Source of the DNA: Priapulus caudatus
Taxonomy: Eukaryota > Priapulida > Priapulimorpha > Priapulimorphida > Priapulidae
Reading direction: 5' to 3'
Length of the DNA stretch: 51,136 bases
Assembly: GCF_000485595.1 (NCBI RefSeq)
Contig: NW_014578831.1
Coordinates: forward strand, 3,393 to 54,528
The position numbers and the translations under genes were made by a program. The stretch's first letter is position 1, and the number at the start of each line of letters is the position of its first letter. Below are positions 41,470-51,136 of this stretch, piece after piece. The notes under the pieces are model-generated. The model was not told the DNA's origin, made no database searches, and worked only from the letters and a program-made list of their open reading frames with translations.

Positions 41470-41924
41470 TGTAAACAGGCAATGAAGATATAAAGTCAAA
41501 CTTGTTGTTGTACCGGAATAATCTTTAATAACGCATACACAGTTCTCACATCGCCACAAGAGACAAAGACACCGCGCATACGGCGCGGAGGCATGTGAAA
41601 ATGTGGGCTCAGTCCGCCGCCCAGAACCGGAATCTTCTCCTCCATCTCTCATTCCTATCAAATTTCCCCCAAACTTCTTACAAACATATCTTGACCGCAC
41701 GAAATGTACCCGTTCTCAGAGGAACTACGATCACTACTCACCACATTATCAACACTGACTCTCGAACACTGCCCTGACCTACCACGCCTGCATTCTTCCC
41801 TAATACATCAATGTTGCCGCCCATCTGTGAGCGACGCTGCTCTTAGCTGGACTATGGCTAAAAACAATACAGCAGTCTAGCTCCACTGACTAATCCATGT
41901 AACGCGTATAAAATAGACGTTACA
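41470..41924 (-). repeat. 5' LTR of short element
   Basis: The 455-bp right copy starts TGTAACGTC and ends TGCCTGTTTACA on the minus strand. See the left copy for the alignment. Confidence 0.82.
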
Positions 41925-42255
41925 TCTAGCGTTTGCTTACTGCCGCTGCTGCTGGTATTTTTCTTTTTAGTATGTGCAAATTCCAGCGTTGCTGGTCTGC
42001 GTGGTTGCTTACTGCGCATGCTGCCACTGTATCTCTCGTCTTTAAAGATGCAAATTCAGGTTGCTGCTCCGTAGCCGTTTGCCTTACATGCGCTGGTGCC
42101 TGCCTATTCTAACTCTTTAGATGCCATAGATTCCAGGTGCTGGTCTAGCCGTTTGCCCGCTTACTGTGCTGCTGCTGTATTCTCTCTTTAGATGCTAATT
42201 CAGGTTGCTGTCTAGCCGCTTTGCATATGCACTGCCTGCTGTATTCTCTCTTCAT
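41925..42255. repeat. Tandem array of about 70-bp units, right part
   Basis: About five units of (C)TAGCCGTTTGCTTACTGCGC, TGCTGCTGTATTCTCTCTTT, AGATGCAAATTCAGGTTGCTG. It continues the array at 39300-39453, separated only by the LTR element. Confidence 0.88.
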
Positions 42256-45200
42256 TGTTGATATATAACAGTGTATCCTGTTCTTTGCGTTGTTGTACAT
42301 GCTGCCATAGGTACTGTGTAGTGCCGCGTTCAGGTTATGTCTGATTGCTTGCACACACACGTTGCCTTTTTTGTTTAGATAGCTTGGCACTGGTAGTTGA
42401 TTGATCATGTAGTTATCATCAATGTTCGTGTTGTCACTTTTGTTCATCACATCCACAAAGACTGATTATGAGCGGTATGTACATTTGCCGCTTTTGAAAC
42501 CTAATTGTAGAGCCTTCTGTTATTGTTTTTATTTCAAATAAGCAGGGCGAGTCATTTTAACAAATGTTAGCACTACTTCAGCTCAAAACTTTGACATAGT
42601 TGTGCTTAAATCTATCTAGCACTGTTGAATGCAAGCAAAACTGCAGTAGCCATTAGAAGCTGGTATAGCCATGGGTCATTGCGAGCATGCGAATCAAATA
42701 AGAAATATTGAAACTGAAAAACTGGCAGATGATAGCACCACACAAGCGACAAATGAGGGTACCATATGGGTTAGAGGTGCCATTCTTAGCTTTCGCTGGA
42801 AGCTATCAGCAAGAAAACACTGTATAGATGTTCAGCAGTTACAGCGAATTCACAAGACCACCATGATGTTTTTGTCTGAAATTGTGAAGTTCTTTGTCAA
42901 AACATGTGAAATACTTTGAATCTCTTGACACTAGAAGCGAAATCTGCTGACTTAGGGGAGTCTGTGTGTAAAAATCATCTCCAAGTTACCAATATTTTGT
43001 TGAGATCTTCACGCCCATCCAGATTATTAGACATTGCTAACATAGCTGTACACTAATTGATAGAAGGCGGACATTAGTCATAATATTGCTTTTCCTGCTA
43101 GAATTTGGGTAGAGAAATAAATCTGCACCCGTTTGATGATCGCTAAAAGTCCCGTTGAATATGTGAGCAAATGATATGCTTTTTCTTGGGCTTTTCGCTT
43201 TGTCCAATATCAGTTTCTTCCTAATGGCGCAAAGATTCTTATAAAATGGCGACTGATATGAATGCAAGAATGCTTTGTGTTCTGCATGCAATCTTTGTAA
43301 CCAATTTCTAACAAGCACTAGCTGGAAATGTGAACTTATATCACTATTTTATTCTTATATATATTATTACTTTGCTAAGTTTGCACAGTCGGCTTTTATA
43401 GTTCCTCCAGCAATCTGAGCGAAAGTGTAAAGCTTCTCAGTGCTTAACACTGAATGCGTATATTAGACCGTGCTAACTACCATAGGCAGTATAGACCTCC
43501 ACGAATCCTGAGCCGGAGCTAAGCTCCTCAGTATCCCACAGGAGTGCGGTGTATTACCACGGGGCAATACAGAGGCAGTAGTGACGACTAGGACACGGTG
43601 TGGCCTGCAAAGTCGCGCATCACTCTACTCTCCTCGATTACACGCGTGGGAAACGTGAGCGATGGGTTTTGAGCCTCAATTAGTGGCTGACTAGAACACG
43701 TGGTAAATAGGTCGGCATCACCATCTACCCTTACGGCCTTACACGCGTGCGTAAACGTTCAGAGGTGGTTGAGCTCCAACTGAAAAAGAAAGCCAACTGC
43801 TACGTGAGTAAATAGTTATGTGACTACTAGTACTATAATTAGCCCATCAAAATTGATATTAAATATTGCTTAAATTTCTGAAAAATCAATACATAAAAAT
43901 CATGCTACGTGGTAAATATTCTGAGAATTTGAATATAAATAGAAAAACAATTGCGTATAAATAAAAACAATTATTAACAAGTGTATATAAATTGAGTTAG
44001 TATATGATTACTATTTCCTACAGGTAGTTGTCAAAATTCGAGATAAAAATGCCCTATTTGTTTCTTATATATGGATAAATATATGCATATCCAACACTCC
44101 TAGCAGGGCAAGCGCCTTCAAGCCGATAGGCCACCAAAAACAATCATTCCACCGCAATTGCCCACAGTAGTGAACTATAACTGTCGCTATAGTATTACCC
44201 TAACTGCAAATTTGTATGAAAAAAACAAGGTTTAATGGCCATTGAAGCAATTTAAGATGTTAGACAATTTCAAAATTAACCTTTTGAACAGAAAATGAAT
44301 GAGTGGCTTACAATGACGTCAGACCGGTCACGCATGTGCGACAACATCTTTGCATATAAACATGTTCGCATTTGTTCTTGATTGTTGATCAAAAATAGTC
44401 ATAACAAACCGATTGCCAGGAGTTTTCTAAACTTACGCGACTCGCAGTTCCAGTACGCTAGAGATATCAGGCTATTTCTTGATTATATCATTAGAGGATC
44501 GAGCAAAAACTCATATATTGGGGTTAGAAGGAGGGTAGTACTATAGTTTGCCTATAAATATGTTCGATTTGTTCTGATATGTTGATAAAAATAGTCATAA
44601 CCAAACCCGGTGGTTGTAAAACATCAGTTGTTGTAAACTTACGCGACTCGCCGATTCTAGTACCTAGAGATTGTTCTGACTAGGCCTATTTGAATTGATT
44701 ATATAAAACAATATATCGAGCCAAACTTATATATGGGTTAGAAGGATGATAGTACTATAAGTAACTGTCAAAATTAGGTACTATAATAACTCCTAAATTA
44801 TGTGATATTGTGGCATAAAACATGGCGCCGAAATCCGCACATGTTTGAGCACCGATAGAACGAGCGCGTGTATCCTATCGCTCGGCTTTTTACTATAACG
44901 CCCTATCTTGTATCATTTGAAGGTACAATATAGGTTCAAATTACTGCCGGTTTGCTAGCCCACAAGCTTACCTTTTCGCTTAACACTGCAGTCTCAAAGG
45001 CGAGAAGTCCTACGACGTGAAACACGTCGTACGCGAGACTAGAGACTAGTCTGGGCAGCGCTACGAGTACCCGTGTTTGCCTATCCTCAAGTTCGTGGAA
45101 ATCTTTATGCGCTTGTGTTGTGTACGCGAATGAGAAAGAATGCTTATGTTGTTCTTAAATCTTTATTGCATCTTGTCATACGCATACAGCGATGGCCTAC

Positions 45201-45429
45201 GCATATGGTGAATGAACTGTGCACCCGCCATTTCCATACACAGGTATCAGCCCTGGACTGTGACTCGACAGAGAACGACACGTGGACCCTAACGATAAAC
45301 ACTGGCAGCGCGTATAGAAGCTCCTACTTCCTGACGCGTTCGGCCGTTTCCTTCGTCAACGTCTCTAATCAACCGCTTTCTATACTCGCATGAAGCCAGC
45401 TCAGGGCCTTCTTCAGTTTGCTAGGGAAC
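42256..45429. other. Intergenic with one 200-bp tandem duplication
   Basis: No gene recognised. A 94-codon minus frame (43318-43037, RNWLQRLHAEHKAFLHSYQS) is open but unplaced. The stretch 43480-43790 is GC-richer than its surroundings and may be a repeat. Confidence 0.4.
44345..44755. repeat. Direct tandem duplication, about 200-bp period
   Basis: TTTGC-TATAAA-ATGTTCG, AAAAATAGTCATAAC, TAAACTTACGCGACTCGC, GAGATATC or GAGATTGT, ATATTGGGGTTAGAAGG, TAGTACTATA occur in order twice (from about 44351 and about 44548). Diverged by many small indels. Confidence 0.85.
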
Positions 45430-47010
45430 TAGAATAATGCTTCAATCAGGGCTTCCATAAGCATGCCAGACGCATTTGCGCGTGCTTGCAACTGCAACAG
45501 AAACATCCTTTTCACTTCGCATCGTCTCTCCAGCAAATCAATGGATGTCCGACATGTCATCAGGTGGCCAGGTGCTCTTTGTACTCCCGGAGGAAGCTTG
45601 GTGCACAGAACCAAGATTTGAAGGACAGACTCGGCCACTACACCAGTGACAATACGTCCGCAGGGTTTTCCTTTCCTTTACGTGGCGCCATTGATCTGGA
45701 TGCACTGTGTTGCCTGTGAGCGACACTCTATTTGTGACAAACGTCTTTCGAACCTCTTGCATCAGGTCTGGATATAGGCCCAATGCGTTATACGGCTGTC
45801 TGTCCAGAAGGTTGACCTAAAGCGAGCTGGCCCACCTCCATTTCTCTCCTGATGATGCAGTTCAGCTTGGCTCCCACCACAGCAGCAGAAGTTCTAGTCT
45901 GGGAAGGGTGATCTTCTTGACTGGTGCTACCCTTAGCCTTTGCTGGTAGCAGGGCCACATGACTTTCCCTGCCCTCGATTTATCATTCTTAGGTAGGAAA
46001 CAAGCCTCCATACCCTATTTCGCTGGCGTCACTAAAAGTGGTTGCAACTCCATCGCACTTTCCCCGAACCCGTCTGGAATGACAAACCTTGGAAACTTGA
46101 GTTTGAACATCCGCTAAAGGATGTGCTAACCAGGCAATCACTTTGACTAAATACTAGGAGGGGACTGTCATATCCAGCGACAGCTTGACGCTTGGTGAAC
46201 TTCCTGAATAAAATTTTCCCTTGCGGAGAGATGGTGTGAAACCAAACAAGCTGCGATTCATACGCTCGATTGCCAACTGACTCAGCATGACTTCTTCTTC
46301 GTGATGCTCGTGTTTCTGTGTCCTTACTGAGCAAGTTAGAAGCAGTCATTCATGAGCCTCCCACTTGACTCAAGGGCCTTGCTGCCATGCTGCTGTAATT
46401 TCCTTGACTTCTTTCGCTCTATCCTTGACATCCCACCACTTTGTAGGAGTCGACTTCATTGACCACAAATTGTCAAATTAAATCCTCCCAGCACGAGCCG
46501 CTTGCTTTGTCCCCTGCATGATTGGCACAGTCTTCTTTGGTCTCGACAGACCTTTAAACATGTCATCTACATAGAACGAGCGACGACAGTGTTCCCTGAT
46601 GTCTTCAACTGACGGAGATATCTTCAATAGTTTTCCGGAGGGCCAAGAGGTGCTACTGCTTGCACATCATCACCTTCCAAAGAGGTGTTGGCGTCATCCC
46701 TAAATTCCCACTGTGGGCCACCGCCTTCTCATACCCACAAGAACCCAACGCATCCCTGTCTCCCAGTGGCGATCTTATACCTGAAGGTACATGGCTTCGA
46801 TATCTGCCAATAATGGCGTACTTATGCTGACGGAAACGAAGCCAACCATGATAGGAGCTTGTTATTCAAATTCCGGTCTTTGCAAACATGGCGTTTAGGC
46901 TCACGCCATCCTTTTGCGGCACAATCAAAGACCACGCGAACCTTCCCCGGCTTGGCCTCGCCCTGACTACAGCATGATGTGCGAAGTACCACACACCCCA
47001 TCATCTTCAT
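45430..47010 (-). pseudogene. BEL/Pao retrotransposon pol relic
   Basis: Read right to left in several frames: GKVRVVFDCAAKGW (46960-46915, the RT opening LRVVFD-AA), LRFRQHKYAII (near 46830), the RT active-site motif FYVDDM (46559-46576), FRKFTKRQAVAGYDSPLLVF (near 46170, matching TKRQ-LS-YDPLG-LSP), then KTFVTNRVSL and VHPDQWRHV (45750-45690, the RNase H end FVANRV---Q---P-QWRHVP). The order is that of BEL/Pao pol. Every motif is in a different frame from the next, so the copy is long dead. Gag, protease, integrase and LTRs were not identified. Confidence 0.8.
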
Positions 47011-48462
47011 TAGGCTCGCGCTTCGGGTACACGCTTCCGCCGTACCCCTCTCTCCACTAGACTCTCAATGTTGCCTGCATAGACCTAAACAACATTTCCG
47101 TCTTCATTTAAGCTTGACAGCGAAGTTTCTTAGTCTACTCGTGGCCATGGACCTGTTATTGGCGGTCCTTAGCTTGCCATCCCGCCACGTACCGGCAATA
47201 CGTAATGTGCCCATTCTCGCGAAATACTGATTCTTGTGGTATACAATCAGCGGCAGTACCAGCGCCCTCGTCCTAGCTACTGCCGCTACGCACCAGGAGG
47301 CTCTTACATGTTTATGTAATATTTCAACATCCCGTAATATAAAGGAAAAAAACAGTAGCGTTCTTTCTCATTCCGCTACACAACAGCTTGATTATCTTGT
47401 ATCTTGTTTACCCTCTCTTGTAGCTTGCTACGGAGATTTATCTAATTCCCTAAATATTAGGTGTTTTGGAATCACCAGAATTTTCCGCAAATATCTAGCG
47501 CTGGTTTCGATAACCCTGGCTATTACGTATATTACTAGGCGCAGCTGTTGCCAGGTCCAAGCTGAACAATATCACCAAAAGGGCACATGAAAAATCACAA
47601 ATGGAACAAAAAATCACCAAGTTTTAAAATCTCAATATTTCACCATGTTAGCGCTTACTGAGGACTGATATTAGACACGCTGTAACTTATTACATTTAAA
47701 GCGTGTTCGTTTTTGTTCATTTTCGGCCAATAAATTAAAAAAATTAAAAATTAAAAAATTGTTACAATGCATTTAATAGGGAGTCAAATCTCGCAAAATT
47801 CAAAAATGCACACATAAACTTTAAAGCTATCTCACACTAGTCATAGATGTTCATGTTGAAACTTTCAAGCATTTGCTTGCGTGACTTTGAAGTTATCACA
47901 GCAGTCCATAGGTGCTCCTTTGTTAAACCAATCTGGCCTCAGACAGTTTTTGGTAGCCAGCTGATTCCTGTTACTTGTTCTTGGCCCAAGTAACTATTGA
48001 AAGATGCGCTCTACCGTGCATTGGAGCACCGGGGCAGCACAGTGCACCAATGGCGATATTAGTGCTAATGCCCTTATGAGTGTTTCTCCTACTGAGTTTC
48101 GTTGTGTGCTAAAATTCCAATCTAAAGCTCTGTGCGGATCTCCGGAATGCCACCTCTGAAGACCTCTTCCTCCAAATGTGCAGCCTACCATTCTGTACTG
48201 TTCCTCGACTTGATTCAATGTTTTCACAGAGGTGTGCATAGGCAGTTGGAGAATTGCGACATGACATCTGTGGTATGGACATTCCTAGCGACTCGACAGA
48301 GAGCCTTGTGCTGAATGTTTGTTCTGTTGTCCGGTAGACTTTTTCTACTTCACTCACTAAAGCAAATTCGAGCAAAAATCTGCACTATGCTCTTCACATT
48401 GTCTACAGCCTAGCCACAGAATATTCTCGTTGCACTTCCTGCCTTCAGCTGCAAATTTGTGA
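47011..48462. other. Unassigned stretch
   Basis: No recognisable gene. Plus frame 47234-47590 and minus frame 48375-48109 are open but without known pattern. Confidence 0.35.
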
Positions 48463-48999
48463 TCATAGTCCAGCAAGACTCAGAGGCCGTTTCCTCACCA
48501 GAGTTTCCTGTGCATACACCCTTTCTTTCATAGATTTGTATTTCAAGTCCAGTGCATCTGCGCAGACTTCTGCGAGATTCTGCATTTCTCTTTGATTGAA
48601 ACAATTGGTGAGATGATCAAGGATTTCCCACACAGCGGAAAGGAGGTGAACAAGCAGATGGTTTGTTTGGTCCTTCAAGATTACTTGAAAAGCATCCCCT
48701 TTTTTTTTTCCGTTCTGTAACAAATGGCCTTGTGTTTCCTCATTCATGGCCATGGCTGAAATAGTTCTCATGGTTGCCAGTGGTGAAGGATTCTTTTTTG
48801 ACAATTTCACCCTAACTAACCAGCGAGTTGCTGGGACATCTTCTTGAGGCATCTTCTTTGTCTGCCATCGTTCGTCTTCTTCCATCTCTTCTACACAGCA
48901 AAGCCTCATACAATGGACATCGTAAGCCTCCCTGCGCAGGTGACTATGACTGAAATAGCTCGGCACCTCACATAGCATGAAGCCAATGTTGGATGGCAA
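48463..48999 (-). CDS. Unknown ORF, 178 codons, possible repeat-borne gene
   Basis: The longest open frame in the right-hand 15 kb: MPSNIGFMLCEVPSYFSHSH, VEEMEEDERWQTKKMPQED, ATRWLVRVKLSKKNPSPLA, FQVILKDQTNHLLVHLLSAV, LAEVCADALDLKYKSMKER. It is acidic, then basic, with helical predictions by eye, and lacks flanking splice sites of quality. An A run encoding KKK (about 48700) may be an indel site. Family not recognised; it could be part of a transposon protein. Confidence 0.3.
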   Translation of the reverse strand: MPSNIGFMLCEVPSYFSHSHLRREAYDVHCMRLCCVEEMEEDERWQTKKMPQEDVPATRWLVRVKLSKKNPSPLATMRTISAMAMNEETQGHLLQNGKKKGDAFQVILKDQTNHLLVHLLSAVWEILDHLTNCFNQREMQNLAEVCADALDLKYKSMKERVYAQETLVRKRPLSLAGL

Positions 49000-51136
49000 G
49001 GCTTAAAAGCCCTCTGATAAAAGGGTGATTGAGTGACACACACACTTCAGCAATACACGTTTGGTGCCTCTGCTTCACTCTGCCTCCAAACGCTGGTGTG
49101 TTTCTCAAGTCATGTTGGATGCCCCGTCTGTGCTAGCCCCACACATAAAAGATAGGCGCCAAATTGTATTCTTCTAGAATTTCCCTTCAGCTGTCTAATC
49201 TGTTTCTGAAGTGACTTCTAATCTGTTTCTAATTCACCCCTAAAGGGCTGAGACCGCCGACGCTGCGCGCTCCTAAGTGGACCCTAATGGGCAGGGCGGC
49301 ATCTCGGCGCTCTAATAGGTTTCTAAGTAGCTCTACTCTTATTTCTAAGTGATTTCTAATGACTTTGTGACGCGATGCAGCTTACGGCTAATTACGATGG
49401 CATCGTCGCGTGGCATGCCATCTTCGCGTGCGGCGCATGCCGAGTCGCAGCGGCGTGGAGTATATCTAGATATCTAGTCGGCTACAATAGTCCTGAGAGC
49501 ATCATGTCTGCGAGCATGCCAGCTGCGTCAACCTCAGCATGATGATTATCTGCTGTCTTGCGTAAATGACATTAGCATTGCCACTGCCACACGCTGTGTT
49601 CTGAGGTGAGAAAACACTGACAGAACTGCCATCTCCATTACAGTAGCAACTGTCATTTCTGACTTTTCACAATCCCTTGTGTCATCTGAATAGATCTGAT
49701 GAACCTTCATGCATTCCTCTGACAGTGCCGGAATGGTTGTTGCGTAGGGAATGCGCTGGCTTCCATTAGGAACAAGAAAGAGCTTTATGCGTGGTCTTGT
49801 TTCAGTGAGAACTACATGCTTGGTGCCACTTTCGAAGCTCAAACACACCCAGCTGCTTTAGTTCCATTGTTCATGTATCCTGTTTCCAAAAGTATGGAGC
49901 TTCTGCTACTACAGCTGATAGGGTTTATGTCCCCCAGGCGTACTTATTATTATATTCGAGGGTACCCTGGATACGCGTTCGATATATTGGCAAATTACCT
50001 TGGGCCGTACTATACGATATGTCGGCCTGCGTACCCTCATTGTCCTACCGCTACACTTGTTCAGCAACTGATGTCGTAGTACATACGCGGTGCTTCTGCA
50101 GCTATTGAGAAATTTTTGTGACGAGGTCTAACAAATAAAAGTCATGTATCTGTACTTTATGGGCCCTGTGCTTATACCTGCATATATTCAAAATTAGAAA
50201 TGCTACGCTAGGAAGCATAGCTTTTGAGCACATTATGTATAAAATTCATTATTTTTGATGAGGTACTCTTGAAGTACGGACGTTACTCAACATCTTTGAC
50301 ATGCGTTTGAATAAAAATACAATGTGCTAAATGAGGATGACTGTCAATTATTTAACAAGTTAGATGCCACGGTTGTGTTTCCATAATGATCAATTTCAAA
50401 AATTGCCCTATTTAAAGAAAATATTCCATTAAACATTATTTGCTGTTAACGGGACAGTACCAAATATTTTTGACTTCACATTTGTTTTCTACAGATTATT
50501 TTTGACTTCTGAAAATAGATAGCTTTGCAATCTTTGTATTAGGAACGCAGGCTATAATATGCGTCTTTGTAATGTTTGTTTGAAGGTACAAACAATTTTG
50601 GACAAATTCTTTTTCGCGACGTGACTGTGACAGTTTGACAAAAGTCATACTTGGACGTGACTATTGACATTTACTGATAGAACGAGCTGAATATCCGTTA
50701 TCGCCGGAGGCGCGTCTCGACTCCCAAGGCGGGTCTACTAAGTTATTGTCACTTGTATTCACTATTGCTATCAACCACTTTATGGCCAATCAACTAGACG
50801 GGGACTCGTACCCGCCGTCCCGCCAACTAATCAAAACCAAAGGGATGGATGCGAAAACATGCAGATATCACCATACGAGCAACAGCAGAGCCAGCACCTG
50901 CCAGCATTAGCATTTCGGAACCTAGCTGCATATATGTTATCGCGCAGGCAGTTCCACCCCTAAAGGAAGTCAAGTTACTACATCAGATGCTCCAATAATC
51001 AACGCTCCAGCATGTTATGTAAAGGGAGCTGGTCGGCTCGGCAGTCAGTAAGGTGTGTTCGGGTTGGGGTATCTATGTTTGAACTGCGGGCATTAGTAAT
51101 TGTATACCAGTGAGGTAGCAGAAAAAGAATCAGTGA
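49000..51136. other. Unassigned right end
   Basis: Between 49190 and 49370 the phrase TTTCTAA(G/T)T(C/G) recurs many times (about ten copies, irregular spacing). A minus frame 49848-49546 (LTETRPRIKLFLVPNGSQR) is open for 100 codons but unrecognised. Nothing is assigned beyond 50100. Confidence 0.4.

Larger units (their letters stand above)
39454..41924 (-). mobile_element. Short non-autonomous LTR element (TRIM/LARD-like)
   Basis: Direct repeats 39454-39897 and 41470-41924 are LTRs (about 450 bp, starting TGTAAC/TGTTAAC and ending in CA on the minus strand). A clean polypurine tract GGAAAAGGGAGATAAAA (minus strand, 39898-39914) abuts the left LTR, so the element reads right to left. The primer-site position beside the right LTR holds a decayed full-length tRNA-His (41384-41466). 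The 1.5-kb interior has no gag or pol. It splits a tandem array, giving independent proof of insertion. The target duplication is not clear. Confidence 0.8.

Noticed and set aside
39454-41924. Simple segmental duplication rather than an LTR element
   Set aside because: A polypurine tract and a tRNA-type primer site sit at the correct inner edges, and the unit splits a tandem array.
43480-43790. tRNA-derived SINE
   Set aside because: Approximate A- and B-box-like words occur but neither matches well, and no second copy is present in the window.

Overview
This is metazoan nuclear DNA. Genes are split by GT-AG introns, there is a eukaryotic tRNA-His sequence, a 10-base assembly gap (18308-18317), and relics of at least eight mobile-element groups: hAT, Tigger/pogo, MULE, piggyBac, PIF/Harbinger-type MITEs, Ty3/gypsy, BEL/Pao and a short LTR element. 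The mix of families (DUF6589 with PHD fingers, ZBED5-like and ZMYM1-like hAT, ZSWIM3-like MULE, BEL/Pao) fits a marine invertebrate. I cannot fix the phylum. No conserved single-copy housekeeping gene was recognised.

Layout. 1148-2225: hAT transposase pseudogene. 4033-5085: Harbinger-type MITE split by a nested 655-bp hAT MITE. 5616-6122: ZBED5-like C-terminal exon. 6207-15300 (minus): a multi-exon DUF6589 gene with a PHD finger; a complete 6.86-kb Ty3/gypsy-type LTR element (6515-13371, target duplication TCAT) sits in the intron that splits the PHD finger. 16496-19270 (minus): a long gene of a repeated invertebrate family, broken by a stop, frameshifts, a gap with a TA microsatellite, and a 409-bp MITE inserted in its coding sequence. 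21496-21822 and 23230-23486: exons of other repeat-borne genes. 23685-25820: an envelope-like fusion glycoprotein and the ORF before it. 26030-27475: Tigger element cut off inside its transposase. 27567-28365: MULE. 28744-29909: three cleanly spliced exons of an integrase-type gene missing its catalytic part. 30949-31393: foldback element. 32757-33798: piggyBac. 34319-34681 and 35230-35690: exons of unknown genes. 35906-36281: MITE. 39454-41924: short LTR element inserted in a 70-bp tandem array. 45430-47010: BEL/Pao pol relic. 47-51 kb: largely unassigned.

Most striking pattern. tRNA-His recurs at LTR-element junctions. The gypsy element carries a full-length tRNA-His with its CCA tail at the primer-binding position, a second inverted 5' half 405 bp away, and a 13-nt match to the tRNA 5' region inside the LTR. 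The short LTR element at 39.5-41.9 kb has a decayed but full-length tRNA-His at the same position. A 17-nt tRNA-His 3' end also closes the envelope-like ORF. This suggests elements that copied, or that carry, their entire primer tRNA.

Little here is likely to be expressed intact. The best candidates for real coding exons are 28744-29909 and 35230-35690, where splice sites, phases and frames all agree.
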